NCBI RefSeq assembly: GCF_026341515.1
Contig: NZ_JAPEOK010000001.1
Location: 8,122,001-8,186,000, forward strand
Reading direction: 5' to 3'
DNA: 64,000 nucleotides
From: Streptomyces sp. NBC_00878
Lineage (GTDB): Bacteria; Actinomycetota; Actinomycetes; Streptomycetales; Streptomycetaceae
Positions 9,698 through 22,724 of this stretch are shown piece after piece. The translations under genes were made by a program, and so were the position numbers. The notes under the pieces are model-generated. The model saw only the letters and a program-made list of their open reading frames with translations. It was not told the origin of the DNA and did no database searches. Within the stretch, counting starts at the first letter, position 1. Every line of letters begins with the position of its first letter.

Positions 9698-10534
9698 TCA
9701 GTGGGGGCGGCGGGCGAGGGCGAGTGTGCGGTGTGCGCCCGCGACGATCGCCGCGTCCACGAAGCGCCCGTCGGGCAGTGCGAGGGCGCCGGTCTCGGTG
9801 CCGGCCGCCTTCACGAGTTCCTCGGCCGCCTCGATCTCCCGGGCCGACGGCAGATACGCGCGCTCGATGACCGGGAGCTGCCGCGGATGAATCGCCGCCC
9901 GCCCCAGAAAGCCGAGCGACCGGCCGTGCGCGCACGACGCGGCGAGCCCGGCGAGATCCCGTACGTCCGGATGCACGGACTGGGGCGGAGCGGGCAGCCC
10001 CGCCGCCCGTGCGGCACAGACGACCCGGCTTCGTGCCCAGTCTAGGCCCTTGTCCGCCACCCCCAGTTCGGCACGCAGATCGGCCTCGCCGAGCCCGATG
10101 CCGAGCAGAGCGGGGTGCGCGGTGGCGATCGTGTAGGCGTGCTCGACGGCGAGGGCCGACTCCAGGAGGGCGTACAGGGGGAGGTGGGGTGCGCCTTCCG
10201 CCGTACGTACGACCTCGGCGGGGGACATGACCTTGGGCAGGCGCACGCCCGAGAGGGCCGGGAGTGCGGCGAGGGCCCGGAGGTCCGCCCTCGACTCCGG
10301 GCTGTCCGGGGCGTTGACGCGTACGTGCACCGGGACCGGGGGCGGGGACGGCTCAGAGAGGAGGTCGGCGGTGGCGGCGCGGGCGTACTCCTTGCGGTCG
10401 GGGGCGACCGCGTCCTCCAGGTCGACGACGACCACGTCGGCGCCCGCGACCAGGGCCTTCGCGACGACATCGGGGCGGTCGCCGGGTACGTACAGCCAGG
10501 TGAGGGGGAACGGGCAGGTGGCTCCCGTGGTCAC
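9698..10534 (-). CDS. HpcH/HpaI aldolase / CitE-like CoA-ester lyase
   Basis: 278 residues from GTG 10534, overlapping the stop of the CoA-transferase by 4 bases (GTGA). Typical CitE-like features: LYVPGDRPDVVAKAL at the N-terminus, VVVDLEDAVAPDRKEYAR (Mg-binding Asp/Glu), the HVRVNAPDS arginine motif, LPLYALLESALAV with the metal-ligand Glu, and SLGFLGRAAIHPRQLPVI near the C-terminus. Solitary CitE-like proteins cleave or hydrolyse CoA esters such as malyl- or citramalyl-CoA. The CoA-transferase next door could supply its substrate. The frame stays open upstream, but homology begins at GTG 10534. Substrate unknown. Confidence 0.88.
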   Translation of the reverse strand: MTTGATCPFPLTWLYVPGDRPDVVAKALVAGADVVVVDLEDAVAPDRKEYARAATADLLSEPSPPPVPVHVRVNAPDSPESRADLRALAALPALSGVRLPKVMSPAEVVRTAEGAPHLPLYALLESALAVEHAYTIATAHPALLGIGLGEADLRAELGVADKGLDWARSRVVCAARAAGLPAPPQSVHPDVRDLAGLAASCAHGRSLGFLGRAAIHPRQLPVIERAYLPSAREIEAAEELVKAAGTETGALALPDGRFVDAAIVAGAHRTLALARRPH

Positions 10535-11778
10535 AGCGCGCCCTCCGATCTGAGCGTGCTGATCTCGGCCTCCGTCAGGCCGAGTTCGGTGAGGACGGTG
10601 TCCGTGTCGGCGCCGTGCGGGCGGCCCGCCCAGCGGATTCCGCCAGGGGTGTCGGTGAGGCGGAACAGGACGTTCTGCATGCGCAGCGGGCCCAGTTCGG
10701 GGTCGTCGACGGTCGTCACCGTGTCGAGGGCCTGGTACTGAGGGTCCGTCATGACGTCGCGTACGTCCTGGATGGGGGCCACCGCCGCCTCCGCCTTCTC
10801 GAACGCCGCGATGACCTCCTCGCGGGTGTGCTGGGCGATCCAGGTGCCGACCGCCTCGTCGAGGACGTCGGTGTGGCGGGCCCGCTCCGCGCCGGTGGTG
10901 AACCAGGGTTCGGCGGTCAGGTCCGGGCGGCCGACCAGGCGCATCACGCGTTCGGCGATCGACTGGGCCGAGGTCGAGACGGCGACCCAACTGCCGTCGG
11001 CGGTGCGGTAGGTGTTGCGGGGCGCGTTGTTCTGGGAGCGGTTGCCCGTGCGGGGCTGGACATGGCCCAACTGGTCGTACCAGAGCGGCTGCGGGCCGAG
11101 GACCGTGAGGATCGGCTCGATGATCGCCATGTCCACCACCTGCCCACGGCCGGTGCGGTCGCGGGCCGCGAGGGCCGTCATCACCGCGTACGCCGTGGCC
11201 AGGCCCGCGATCGAGTCGGCGAGGCCGAAGGGCGGGAGGGTCGGCGGGGCGTCCGGTTCGCCGGTGATCGCGGCGAAACCGCTCATCGCCTCGGCGAGCG
11301 TCCCGAAGCCGGGGCGGTGCGCGTACGGGCCGAACTGGCCGAAGGCGGTGACGCGGGCCAGGACCAGGCGGGGGTTCGCCGCCGACAGTTCCTCCCAGCC
11401 GAGGTCCCACTTCTCCAGCGTGCCGGGGCGGAAGTTCTCGATGATCACGTCGGTGGAGGCGGCGAGGCGGAGGAGGGTGGCCCGGCCGCCGTTCGTGGAG
11501 AGGTCCAGCGTCATCGTGCGTTTGTTGCGGCCGAGGAGCTTCCACCACAAGCCGATGCCGTTCTTCGACGGGCCGTGGCCGCGGGACGGGTCCGGTTTGC
11601 GGGGGTGCTCGACCTTGATGACCTCCGCGCCGAAGTCGCCGAGCATGGTGGCCGCGAGGGGGCCGGCGAAGAGGGTGGCGAGGTCGAGGACGCGGAGGCC
11701 GGTGAGGGGGGTGGTGTGGGGAGTGGTTTGGGGGGCGGTGACGGGGGCGGCCGGTGCGGTCACGGCGGGGTGTGTCAT
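10531..11778 (-). CDS. CaiB/BaiF family (class III) CoA-transferase
   Basis: 415 residues. The N-terminal motif GLRVLDLATLFAGPLAATMLGDFGAEVIKVEHP is characteristic of class III CoA-transferases, as are NKRTMTLDLSTNGGRATLLRLAASTDVIIENFRPG and the GQVVDMAIIEPIL segment. These enzymes move CoA between carboxylic acids. It lies 45 bases downstream of the first of four ADP-ribosylglycohydrolases and overlaps the CitE-like lyase, so all appear to be one operon. Together transferase and lyase would activate an acid to a CoA thioester and cleave it. The actual acid cannot be predicted. Confidence 0.9.
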   Translation of the reverse strand: MTHPAVTAPAAPVTAPQTTPHTTPLTGLRVLDLATLFAGPLAATMLGDFGAEVIKVEHPRKPDPSRGHGPSKNGIGLWWKLLGRNKRTMTLDLSTNGGRATLLRLAASTDVIIENFRPGTLEKWDLGWEELSAANPRLVLARVTAFGQFGPYAHRPGFGTLAEAMSGFAAITGEPDAPPTLPPFGLADSIAGLATAYAVMTALAARDRTGRGQVVDMAIIEPILTVLGPQPLWYDQLGHVQPRTGNRSQNNAPRNTYRTADGSWVAVSTSAQSIAERVMRLVGRPDLTAEPWFTTGAERARHTDVLDEAVGTWIAQHTREEVIAAFEKAEAAVAPIQDVRDVMTDPQYQALDTVTTVDDPELGPLRMQNVLFRLTDTPGGIRWAGRPHGADTDTVLTELGLTEAEISTLRSEGAL

Positions 11779-11823
11779 GGGTGAGGGATCTCCCGGGGTG
11801 GGTCGACTGGCTTTGCGGACCGA

Positions 11824-13350
11824 CTAGTTGAGGGCCGGCTCGTTGTAAGTCAGCTGGTCGCAGGTCAGTTGGGCGAGGGTGTCGAAGCCGACGCCGTTGA
11901 AGTCGGCGACCGAGGTGGCGAGGCGGTTCTTGAGCGGGGCCGTCCAGCGGTCGGGGAGCGCGGCGGGGCTGCCGGCGAGGAGGCCCGCGATGCTGCCCGC
12001 TGTCGCGCCGTTCGAGTCCGTGTCCCAACCGCCCGACACGGCACGGCAGATGGAGGCCGTGAAGTCGCCGTCCGCGTGGGTGAGGGCGGCTGCGAGCAGG
12101 GCCGTGTTGGGGATGGCGTGGACCCAGTGGTACGTGGCGTGGGCGGTGTGCAGTTCGTCGACGACCGTGTCGAAGTCCCGGTGTTCCCGGGCCAGTTGGA
12201 TCGCGTGGCGGATGGCTCGGGCGAGGCGGGAGTCGGGTGGGACGACCGTGAGACCGGTGCGCAGGCAGGCGTGGATGTCGCTCGTGCCGGTGGCCGCCTC
12301 GGCGATGGTGGCCGCCGTGAACATCGCCGCGTAGACGCCGTTGGCGGTGTGGGTGAGGGTGGCGTCCGTGTGGGCCTGTTCCGCGGCGGCCGCCGGGGCG
12401 CCCGGGTTGGTCCAGCCGTGGGCGTCCGCGCGGATCAGGGCGCCGATCCATTCGCGGAACGGGTTGCGGTGGTGGGCGGTGTGCGGGGGCTCGATGCCGT
12501 CGAGGAGGTTGCGGTAGGCGATGCGTTCCGCGGTGAATGTGCGGCCTGCGGGGAGTTCGTCCAGCCAGAGGCGGGCTACGTCGGTGGTGGTGAAGTGCTT
12601 GCCGTGGCGCTGGAGGAGCAGGAGGTTCAGGAGGGGGTAGTTGAGGTCGTCGTCCTCTGGCATGCCGTTGATGTTCTCGGCGAGGGAGGTGGGGGCGGAG
12701 CGGCGGTTCCAGGGGTGGGTGGTTTTGAGGGTGGTGGGGAGGCCGCGTTCTGTGAACCAGGTGGTGAGGGGCCAGTTGCCGGTGGCTTGGGCCAGGGCTC
12801 TGATGCCGGCCAGGGGGAGTTTTTCCACTGGCTTTCCCAGGAGGCAGCCTGCGGCTCTGCCCAGCCAGGCGGCTTCCAGGCGGGGGTGGAGTGTGGCGGG
12901 GGTCAGGGCGGGGTTTTCTTCCCCAGACCCACCCCTTCCCGAAGGTGGGGGCGCTGCCCCCAGGCCCCCGGAGCTTCGGCTGAGGTCCGCTGTGCCCAGT
13001 CGTTCCGCCCAAGCGGAACGACTGGGCACAGCGGTAGCGGGGCGGGAGTCATCAGTTGCTGTTGGCCAGTTGGGGCAGAGAGACCGGATTCTGGGCAGCT
13101 CCGTTGGCTCCTTGCCCTCCAACCTGCTTGGTAGGGCTGCCAGTTCGTCCAGCAGTTTCTGGGCCAGGGCTCGTAGGTACGGGGGCGTGGGGGGATCCGA
13201 GGCGCCTGCTCGGGAAGGTGGCTTCGAGCCTCCCGCCGATTGCCAGCGGGCCGCGATGGCCGAGGGATCGCGGCCGTCCTGGCCTGCCTGGTGGAGTTCG
13301 TGGCCCAGGAGGTCCTCCGGTTGGACCCAGGTCAGGCGCAGGGGGGTCAT
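11824..13350 (-). CDS. ADP-ribosylglycohydrolase family protein 1 (with N-terminal extension)
   Basis: 508 residues from ATG 13350, overlapping the stop of the neighbouring paralogue (ATGA). The hydrolase domain begins near residue 160 at LEAAWLGRAAGCLLGKPVEKL. The first metal site appears in variant form as MPEDDDLNY, and the second as GGWDTDSNGATAGSIAGLLAG, the intact Asp-x-Asp-Ser form. The preceding ~150 residues are unrelated to the fold. Residues about 106-150 are encoded by repeat-like DNA that includes a perfect 22-bp palindrome (12987-13034). Family members remove ADP-ribose from proteins, nucleic acid or small molecules; the substrate is unknown. Confidence 0.87.
   Translation of the reverse strand: MTPLRLTWVQPEDLLGHELHQAGQDGRDPSAIAARWQSAGGSKPPSRAGASDPPTPPYLRALAQKLLDELAALPSRLEGKEPTELPRIRSLCPNWPTATDDSRPATAVPSRSAWAERLGTADLSRSSGGLGAAPPPSGRGGSGEENPALTPATLHPRLEAAWLGRAAGCLLGKPVEKLPLAGIRALAQATGNWPLTTWFTERGLPTTLKTTHPWNRRSAPTSLAENINGMPEDDDLNYPLLNLLLLQRHGKHFTTTDVARLWLDELPAGRTFTAERIAYRNLLDGIEPPHTAHHRNPFREWIGALIRADAHGWTNPGAPAAAAEQAHTDATLTHTANGVYAAMFTAATIAEAATGTSDIHACLRTGLTVVPPDSRLARAIRHAIQLAREHRDFDTVVDELHTAHATYHWVHAIPNTALLAAALTHADGDFTASICRAVSGGWDTDSNGATAGSIAGLLAGSPAALPDRWTAPLKNRLATSVADFNGVGFDTLAQLTCDQLTYNEPALN
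12987..13034. repeat. Perfect 22-bp palindrome with 4-base loop inside an ADP-ribosylglycohydrolase gene
   Basis: CCGCTGTGCCCAGTCGTTCCGC, loop CCAA, then its exact reverse complement. It sits next to a C/G-rich segment (12915-12985) that resembles Streptomyces intergenic repeats. It stays in frame and encodes part of a low-complexity linker (residues about 106-121). Confidence 0.9.
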
Positions 13351-14492
13351 GACAGCTCCGCGTACGCCGTCTCGTGGGTGCGGCGGCGGTCGATGTCGCG
13401 GGTGAAGATCTCGCGGGTCACCTCTGTGAGTGTTGTCGCGGGGGCCTGTAGGTCCAGGCGGCTGGACTCCGCGACCGTCTTGGCCCAGTCGGGCGGGATC
13501 TCCGCACCGAGGGCGCCCGCGAGAGCGCCGGACATCGTGGCGATCGAGTCGCAGTCGCGGCCGTAGTTCACCGAGCCCAGGACCGCGTGCCGGTAGTCGC
13601 CGCGGGAGATCAGCAACATGGCGAGGGCGACCGGGAGTTCCTCGATGGAGTGGATGCGGGAGGGGCGGCGGGCGCCCAGGGACGGGGCGCGGTAGTCGGG
13701 GCCTACCGTGTCGTAGGGAGCTACTGCCTCGCGCAGGGGGCGTAGTGCCGACTCGAAGTCCGCGTAGCGCGATGCCGTGTCGCAGACCGTCTCGATGGCC
13801 GCCCGTGTGCCGTCCTTCGCCACGGAAAGACAGGCGTCGACGACCGAGTCCGGGGTCGCGCCCGGCGTGCAGGCCGCCGCCACCCCCGCCGCGAAGACGC
13901 CCGCGGCCTCCCGTCCGTACGACGACTGATGGGCGCCCGCGATGTCGAGGGCCTCGGCGTACGCGCCCGCCGGGTTGGCCGCGTTGACCAGGCCGACCGG
14001 GGCCATGTACATCGCGGCACCGCAGTTGACGATGTTGCCGGTGCCGGCCTCGCGGGGGTCGATGTGGCCGTAGTGGATCCTTGCCACCAGCCACTTCTCC
14101 GCCAGGAAGATCCGGTGGAGGGGGAGTGCCTCGGACTCCAGTTCCGGGATCCAGCGCGGTGTTGTCATCAGGTCGGGGACCAGGTGGTCGGCGACGGCGT
14201 ACGCGTCCAGGTGGTCGCGGACCTTCGCGTACACCCGTACCAGTGCGTGGGTCATCAAGGTGTCGTCGGTGACGTGGCCGTCGCCCTTGTGGTACGGGGC
14301 GATGGGGCGGGCCGTGCGCCAGTCGTCGCCGTTCCAGGGGCCGACGATGCCGTGGACCCCGCCGCCGTGGCGTTCGGCGATCTGCTCGGGGGAGTAGCCC
14401 TCGACGGGGCCGCCGAGGGCGTCGCCGACGGCGGCTCCCACGAGACTGCGGGTGATCCGTTCTTCCAGGGTTGCGGGCGTGATGGGCGTCAT
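13347..14492 (-). CDS. ADP-ribosylglycohydrolase family protein 2
   Basis: 381 residues, the length of a stand-alone enzyme of the DraG/ADPRH type. Both metal sites look complete: GHVTDDTLMTHAL (TDDT) and NYGRDCDSIATMSGALAGAL. It also has ITRSLVGAAVGDALGGPVEGY at the N-terminus and GTGNIVNCGAAMYMAPVG in the middle. Expected to hydrolyse an ADP-ribosyl bond with Mg2+. It starts 7 bases after the stop of paralogue 3 and overlaps paralogue 1 by 4 bases. No ADP-ribosyltransferase gene (DraT-like) is seen nearby, so the modification it reverses must come from elsewhere. Confidence 0.92.
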   Translation of the reverse strand: MTPITPATLEERITRSLVGAAVGDALGGPVEGYSPEQIAERHGGGVHGIVGPWNGDDWRTARPIAPYHKGDGHVTDDTLMTHALVRVYAKVRDHLDAYAVADHLVPDLMTTPRWIPELESEALPLHRIFLAEKWLVARIHYGHIDPREAGTGNIVNCGAAMYMAPVGLVNAANPAGAYAEALDIAGAHQSSYGREAAGVFAAGVAAACTPGATPDSVVDACLSVAKDGTRAAIETVCDTASRYADFESALRPLREAVAPYDTVGPDYRAPSLGARRPSRIHSIEELPVALAMLLISRGDYRHAVLGSVNYGRDCDSIATMSGALAGALGAEIPPDWAKTVAESSRLDLQAPATTLTEVTREIFTRDIDRRRTHETAYAELS

Positions 14493-14499
14493 GTCCGAA

Positions 14500-15747
14500 T
14501 CATCCCCCGGAGAGGGCCAGTTCCGTGGCTGCCAGGAGTTCGGCGAGTTCCACCAGATCCGTGCCCGTCAGACGGGGGAGCGCGCAGCCCGAGAGCGTGC
14601 GGCACGCGTCGCGCCAGGAGGCCGGGATCGCCGTGCCGCCGCCGATCGCGCCGGTCAGCGCGCCGACGAGGGCGGGGGCCGAGTCCGCGACCCGCGACAG
14701 ACACGCCGCCGCGGGAACCGCCTCGGCGATCCGGCCGTGCGAGGCGACGGCGAGCGCGAGGGCCACCGGGACGGTCTCGGCGGCGGCGATGCCGTAGCTG
14801 TAGACGTGGTCGACGATCTGGTGTTCCAGGAGGGGGACGAGGCCGAAGGCGCCATCGCCGTTGCGGACTGCTTCGCGGGCGAGACCCAGCGCGTGGCGGG
14901 CGTTGCGGCCGATTTCCGTGGCCTCCGGGAGTTCGGCGATCGCCGCCGCCGCGCAGGTGTCGGCGTCCGCGCCGGTCAGTGCGAGCGAGAGCGCCGCGGC
15001 CATCGCGCGGGCGCCGTGCACCCCGTCGCCGTCCTGGGTGTAGCGGGCGTCGAACTCGGCCAGTTCCGCCGCGAGTCGGGGGTCCCCGGCGTGGGCCACA
15101 GCCAGCACACAGGCTCGTACGCAGGCCGCGTCGTCGAAGTAGTGGGGGTTGTCGTGGCCGGTGGCGGGCGGGCGCAGGCCGGTGGCGAGGTTGCCGAGAC
15201 CGGCCCGTACGGAGATGCGGGCGCGCAGGGGGAGTACGGCCGACTCGACCTCGGGGGCGCGGTCGGCCGCCGCGGCGACCTCGCTGGCCACGGCGTTCCA
15301 GGAGAGGTCGATGGCCGCGCGCATACGGCGTTCTCGGCTCAGGTCGCCGAGTGCACCGGGGTCGGTGGCGCGCAGGACCGCCTCCGCCGCGAACGCCGCC
15401 CATTCGGCGTCGTCCGAGGGGCCGAGCCTGAGGGGTTCCGGGGGTTGGTTCAGGGCGATGGGGACGGGGAGGGTCGTCGTCGCGTTCTGCTCGGCGAAGG
15501 TGTCCAGTTCGCGAGTGAGGCGTCTTGTCCACTCGGGCATGCGGGCGGCTCGGTGCCTGGCGGCGGGCCAGCCTGCGGCGTCGCCTGCGGCTAGGCCCAG
15601 CAGAAGGCCCTCGATTCGCCGTTGGGCTTTGGGGTGGTGGGGGGACTGCGGGTTGGCTGTGGCTGAGCGTGCAGTTCCCCGCGCCCCTGAGGCGGGCGCC
15701 CCTGAAGGGGCGCCCGCCTCGGAGCCGTTGAGTAGTTCGGGTTTCAC
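14500..15747 (-). CDS. ADP-ribosylglycohydrolase family protein 3 (degenerate metal sites)
   Basis: 415 residues from GTG 15747, overlapping the stop of paralogue 4 (GTGA). The fold is recognisable from RIEGLLLGLAAGDAAGWPAARH. However the TDDT motif is replaced by GPSDDAEW, and the second site reads LSRVADSAPALVGALTGAIGG in place of GRDxDS, losing one of the two acidic ligands. It may be catalytically weak or have changed specificity. Residues 10-26 are encoded by a dispersed repeat with a 14-bp palindrome. Translation may begin later; the homologous part starts near residue 40. Confidence 0.82.
   Translation of the reverse strand: MKPELLNGSEAGAPSGAPASGARGTARSATANPQSPHHPKAQRRIEGLLLGLAAGDAAGWPAARHRAARMPEWTRRLTRELDTFAEQNATTTLPVPIALNQPPEPLRLGPSDDAEWAAFAAEAVLRATDPGALGDLSRERRMRAAIDLSWNAVASEVAAAADRAPEVESAVLPLRARISVRAGLGNLATGLRPPATGHDNPHYFDDAACVRACVLAVAHAGDPRLAAELAEFDARYTQDGDGVHGARAMAAALSLALTGADADTCAAAAIAELPEATEIGRNARHALGLAREAVRNGDGAFGLVPLLEHQIVDHVYSYGIAAAETVPVALALAVASHGRIAEAVPAAACLSRVADSAPALVGALTGAIGGGTAIPASWRDACRTLSGCALPRLTGTDLVELAELLAATELALSGG
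15672..15720. repeat. Dispersed Streptomyces repeat, copy B, with 14-bp palindrome
   Basis: Core CAGTTCCCCGCGCCCCT at 15672-15688, followed by GAGGCGGGCGCCCC, loop TGAA, GGGGCGCCCGCCTC (15689-15720). It lies within the 5' coding part of ADP-ribosylglycohydrolase 3. Confidence 0.85.
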
Positions 15748-16751
15748 AGGGTTACCTCGTCCGGGGTCAGGAGGTCCGCCACGTCCAGGACGTGGTGGCC
15801 GCGCATGGAAGGGAGGCAGCTGCCTTTCGCCGGGCCGATTGCCGCCGCCCAGGCCGAGGGGATCGACGAGGCGCCCTTCGTCGCGCCGGCCAGGGCGCCC
15901 GCCACCGCTGCCGTGGTGTCGGCGTCGCGGCCCATGTTCACCGCCGTGAGGACCGCTTCCGTGAAGTCGCCGTCGGCCGCCGCGTACGCGCCGAAGGCCA
16001 GGGCGACGGCCTCGGGGGCGAGGTCGGTCCAGGGGTAACCGCCGATGACGACGGCGGAGCGGACGGCACGTTCGCCGCGGTGGGCGCAGGCGACGGCCCG
16101 GCGCAGGGAACGGGCCGTCCAGGAGTCGTCGGGGATGACGGCGAGGGCCGAGGCGACCACCACGAACGTCGGGGCGCCCGCCATCGCCGCGGCCACACCC
16201 GCCGCTACCGCCTGGCCGCCGTAGATGCCCTCGCCGTCGTGGCTCACCGAACCGTCGATCGCCACGAGGCGGGCCGCCTCGGCGGGGCGGCCCGCCGCGA
16301 AGACGCCGAAGGGGGCCGCCCGCATGGCGAGGCCGTCGCTCCAGGCGTGCCGGTGCTGGGCGGAGATCGGGGCGGCCAGGCCCCGCCGGAGGTTCTCCAG
16401 CGTGCCCCGCTCGCTGAAGCCGGCGCCCCGGAACGGACCCTCGTCCAGGTCGGCGATCCACTGGTGCCAGGCCGCCTCCACATGCCGGGCCGTGAGTGCC
16501 GAACCGTGCCGGGCCAGGAGCAGCCCGGAGAAGATCGCGTACTCCGTGTCGTCCGTGCCGGCCGGATTCTCGGCCACGTACCCCGTGATACGGCCCCAGC
16601 GTGCGCGGATCTCGGACGGCTTCATGTTCTCGGCGGGCGCCCCCAGCGCGTCCCCGACGGCGAGTCCCAGCAGCGCGCCGCGCGCCCGATCGCGGAGATC
16701 GGCGGCGTCCCCGGGCGCGGGGACCGAGGGAACGCAGGCAATCGAAGCCAT
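15744..16751 (-). CDS. ADP-ribosylglycohydrolase family protein 4 (first gene of operon)
   Basis: 335 residues from ATG 16751, which has a GGAGAGG ribosome site. Both metal motifs are intact: NPAGTDDTEYAIFSG and VNMGRDADTTAAVAGALAGA, with ARGALLGLAVGDALGAPAEN at the N-terminus. It is the promoter-proximal gene of a six-gene minus-strand series (16751 to 9698). The 269 bases between it and the divergent VIT-type gene must hold both promoters; an AT-rich stretch at about 16950-16995 belongs to the rightward gene. Function beyond ADP-ribosyl hydrolysis is unknown. Confidence 0.9.
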   Translation of the reverse strand: MASIACVPSVPAPGDAADLRDRARGALLGLAVGDALGAPAENMKPSEIRARWGRITGYVAENPAGTDDTEYAIFSGLLLARHGSALTARHVEAAWHQWIADLDEGPFRGAGFSERGTLENLRRGLAAPISAQHRHAWSDGLAMRAAPFGVFAAGRPAEAARLVAIDGSVSHDGEGIYGGQAVAAGVAAAMAGAPTFVVVASALAVIPDDSWTARSLRRAVACAHRGERAVRSAVVIGGYPWTDLAPEAVALAFGAYAAADGDFTEAVLTAVNMGRDADTTAAVAGALAGATKGASSIPSAWAAAIGPAKGSCLPSMRGHHVLDVADLLTPDEVTL

Positions 16752-17020
16752 GACGGTGCCTCTCCATCGCGGGGTCCCGGAAGGTCTGAGGGACCCTTTG
16801 CGCATCTGTCCCCACCTAGTGGTTCGGCGGAGCCTCACGTGCAGCAGCGTCACCCGGTCGACATCTGTGCAAGCCCCCCTACGGATGAGCATCGGAGGGC
16901 GAACGCCCAGGTAAGTACGGCCTTCCTTGCTGGCAGGTGCGAAATTTCAGGCGTAGATTGGGTGTTCTCAAAGAATAGAATTAGTCCAAGTAAGCGGTCC
17001 AAGCTAGTGGAGATCTGGGC

Positions 17021-17752
17021 ATGGCGATCATCGAGACCGGGGCCGCGCTGCACGAGGCGCACCGCGACAACCACACCCACCGGGACGTCAACGGCGGTTG
17101 GCTGCGCCCTGCCGTCTTCGGCGCGATGGACGGTCTGGTCTCCAATCTGGCGTTGATGACAGGTGTGGCGGGCGGGGCCGTGTCCCCTCGGGTGGTCGTC
17201 GTCACCGGGCTCGCGGGACTCGCCGCCGGCGCCTTCTCCATGGCGGCAGGCGAGTACACCTCCGTCGCCTCGCAGCGTGAACTCGTCGAGGCCGAACTCG
17301 ACGTCGAGCGGCGGGAGTTGAAGAAGTATCCGGTGGACGAGGAGCGTGAGCTCGCCGAGCTGTACCAGGCTCGGGGTGTCGAGTCCGGTCTGGCTCGCGA
17401 AGTCGCCCGGCAGTTGTCCGAGGATCCCGAGCAGGCCCTGGAGATACATGCCCGGGAGGAGCTGGGCATCGATCCCGGCGATCTGCCCTCGCCCGCCGTC
17501 GCCGCCGTGTCGAGCTTCGGCTCGTTCGCCCTGGGCGCCCTGCTCCCCGTACTTCCTTACCTGCTGGGCGCGACCGCTCTGTGGCCCGCCGTCCTGCTCG
17601 CGCTCCTCGGGCTCTTCGTGTGTGGCGCGGTCGTGGCCAGGGTGACCGCGACGTCCTGGTGGTACGGCGGACTGCGGCAGCTCGCGCTGGGCGGCGCCGC
17701 GGCCGGTGTGACGTACGCCCTGGGCAGTCTGTTCGGTGCGGCCGTAGGATGA
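17021..17752 (+). CDS. VIT1/CCC1 family iron/manganese transporter
   Basis: 243 residues, ATG with a GGAG site. First helix region WLRPAVFGAMDGLVSNLALMTGVAG contains the conserved DGLVSN motif. GAFSMAAGEYTSVASQRE is the second hallmark. The following charged segment (residues 80-150, rich in Glu) corresponds to the cytosolic metal-binding helices of plant VIT1. Three further hydrophobic segments end the protein. Homologues move Fe2+ or Mn2+ by proton antiport; direction and metal here are inferred from the family. Confidence 0.9.
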   Translation: MAIIETGAALHEAHRDNHTHRDVNGGWLRPAVFGAMDGLVSNLALMTGVAGGAVSPRVVVVTGLAGLAAGAFSMAAGEYTSVASQRELVEAELDVERRELKKYPVDEERELAELYQARGVESGLAREVARQLSEDPEQALEIHAREELGIDPGDLPSPAVAAVSSFGSFALGALLPVLPYLLGATALWPAVLLALLGLFVCGAVVARVTATSWWYGGLRQLALGGAAAGVTYALGSLFGAAVG

Positions 17753-18128
17753 CCCCCGCACCGTTCGAGTCGAGCAGCTATGCAAGGGACTGCATAAGTA
17801 GTCGTTACTCGGCGGTTTCGAGTGCTTAACCACTGGGCATGAGCCGTAAGCGCTGCGGGCAATGACGCCCGCTCCACATTTGAAGCGCCGGGCGACGTTG
17901 CCTGTCGCGATCGGGCCGACGGTCACTGATCTGTCCGAAAAGGTCCCCTTAATCCAGCCGCCACGAGCGGCCCTCCGCCGCGACCCGTGGCGTCCGCATG
18001 CTGGAACGCGCTATCCCGTTCCCGGGAACGGTTCCATCATGTAACCTGCACGAAATTTTGCACCTTTCGCAGAGGGCCAACGTCGTCCCTCGGCACTTGC
18101 ATATGCCACGACGACGACGGGAGAGCCG
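17753..18128. other. Intergenic region upstream of gltB
   Basis: 376 bases without a credible gene. AT-richer segments at about 17785-17830 and 18035-18065 (TGCACGAAATTTTGCACC) are candidate promoter or regulator sites for gltB. I see no strong palindrome, tRNA or riboswitch. Confidence 0.5.

Positions 18129-22716
<4,588 letters not shown>

Positions 22717-22724
<8 letters not shown>

Noticed and set aside
9698-13012. 1104-residue continuous frame across two genes
   Set aside because: Only the last 278 residues show CitE-like homology; the rest is the unstopped alternate frame of the CoA-transferase and hydrolase genes.
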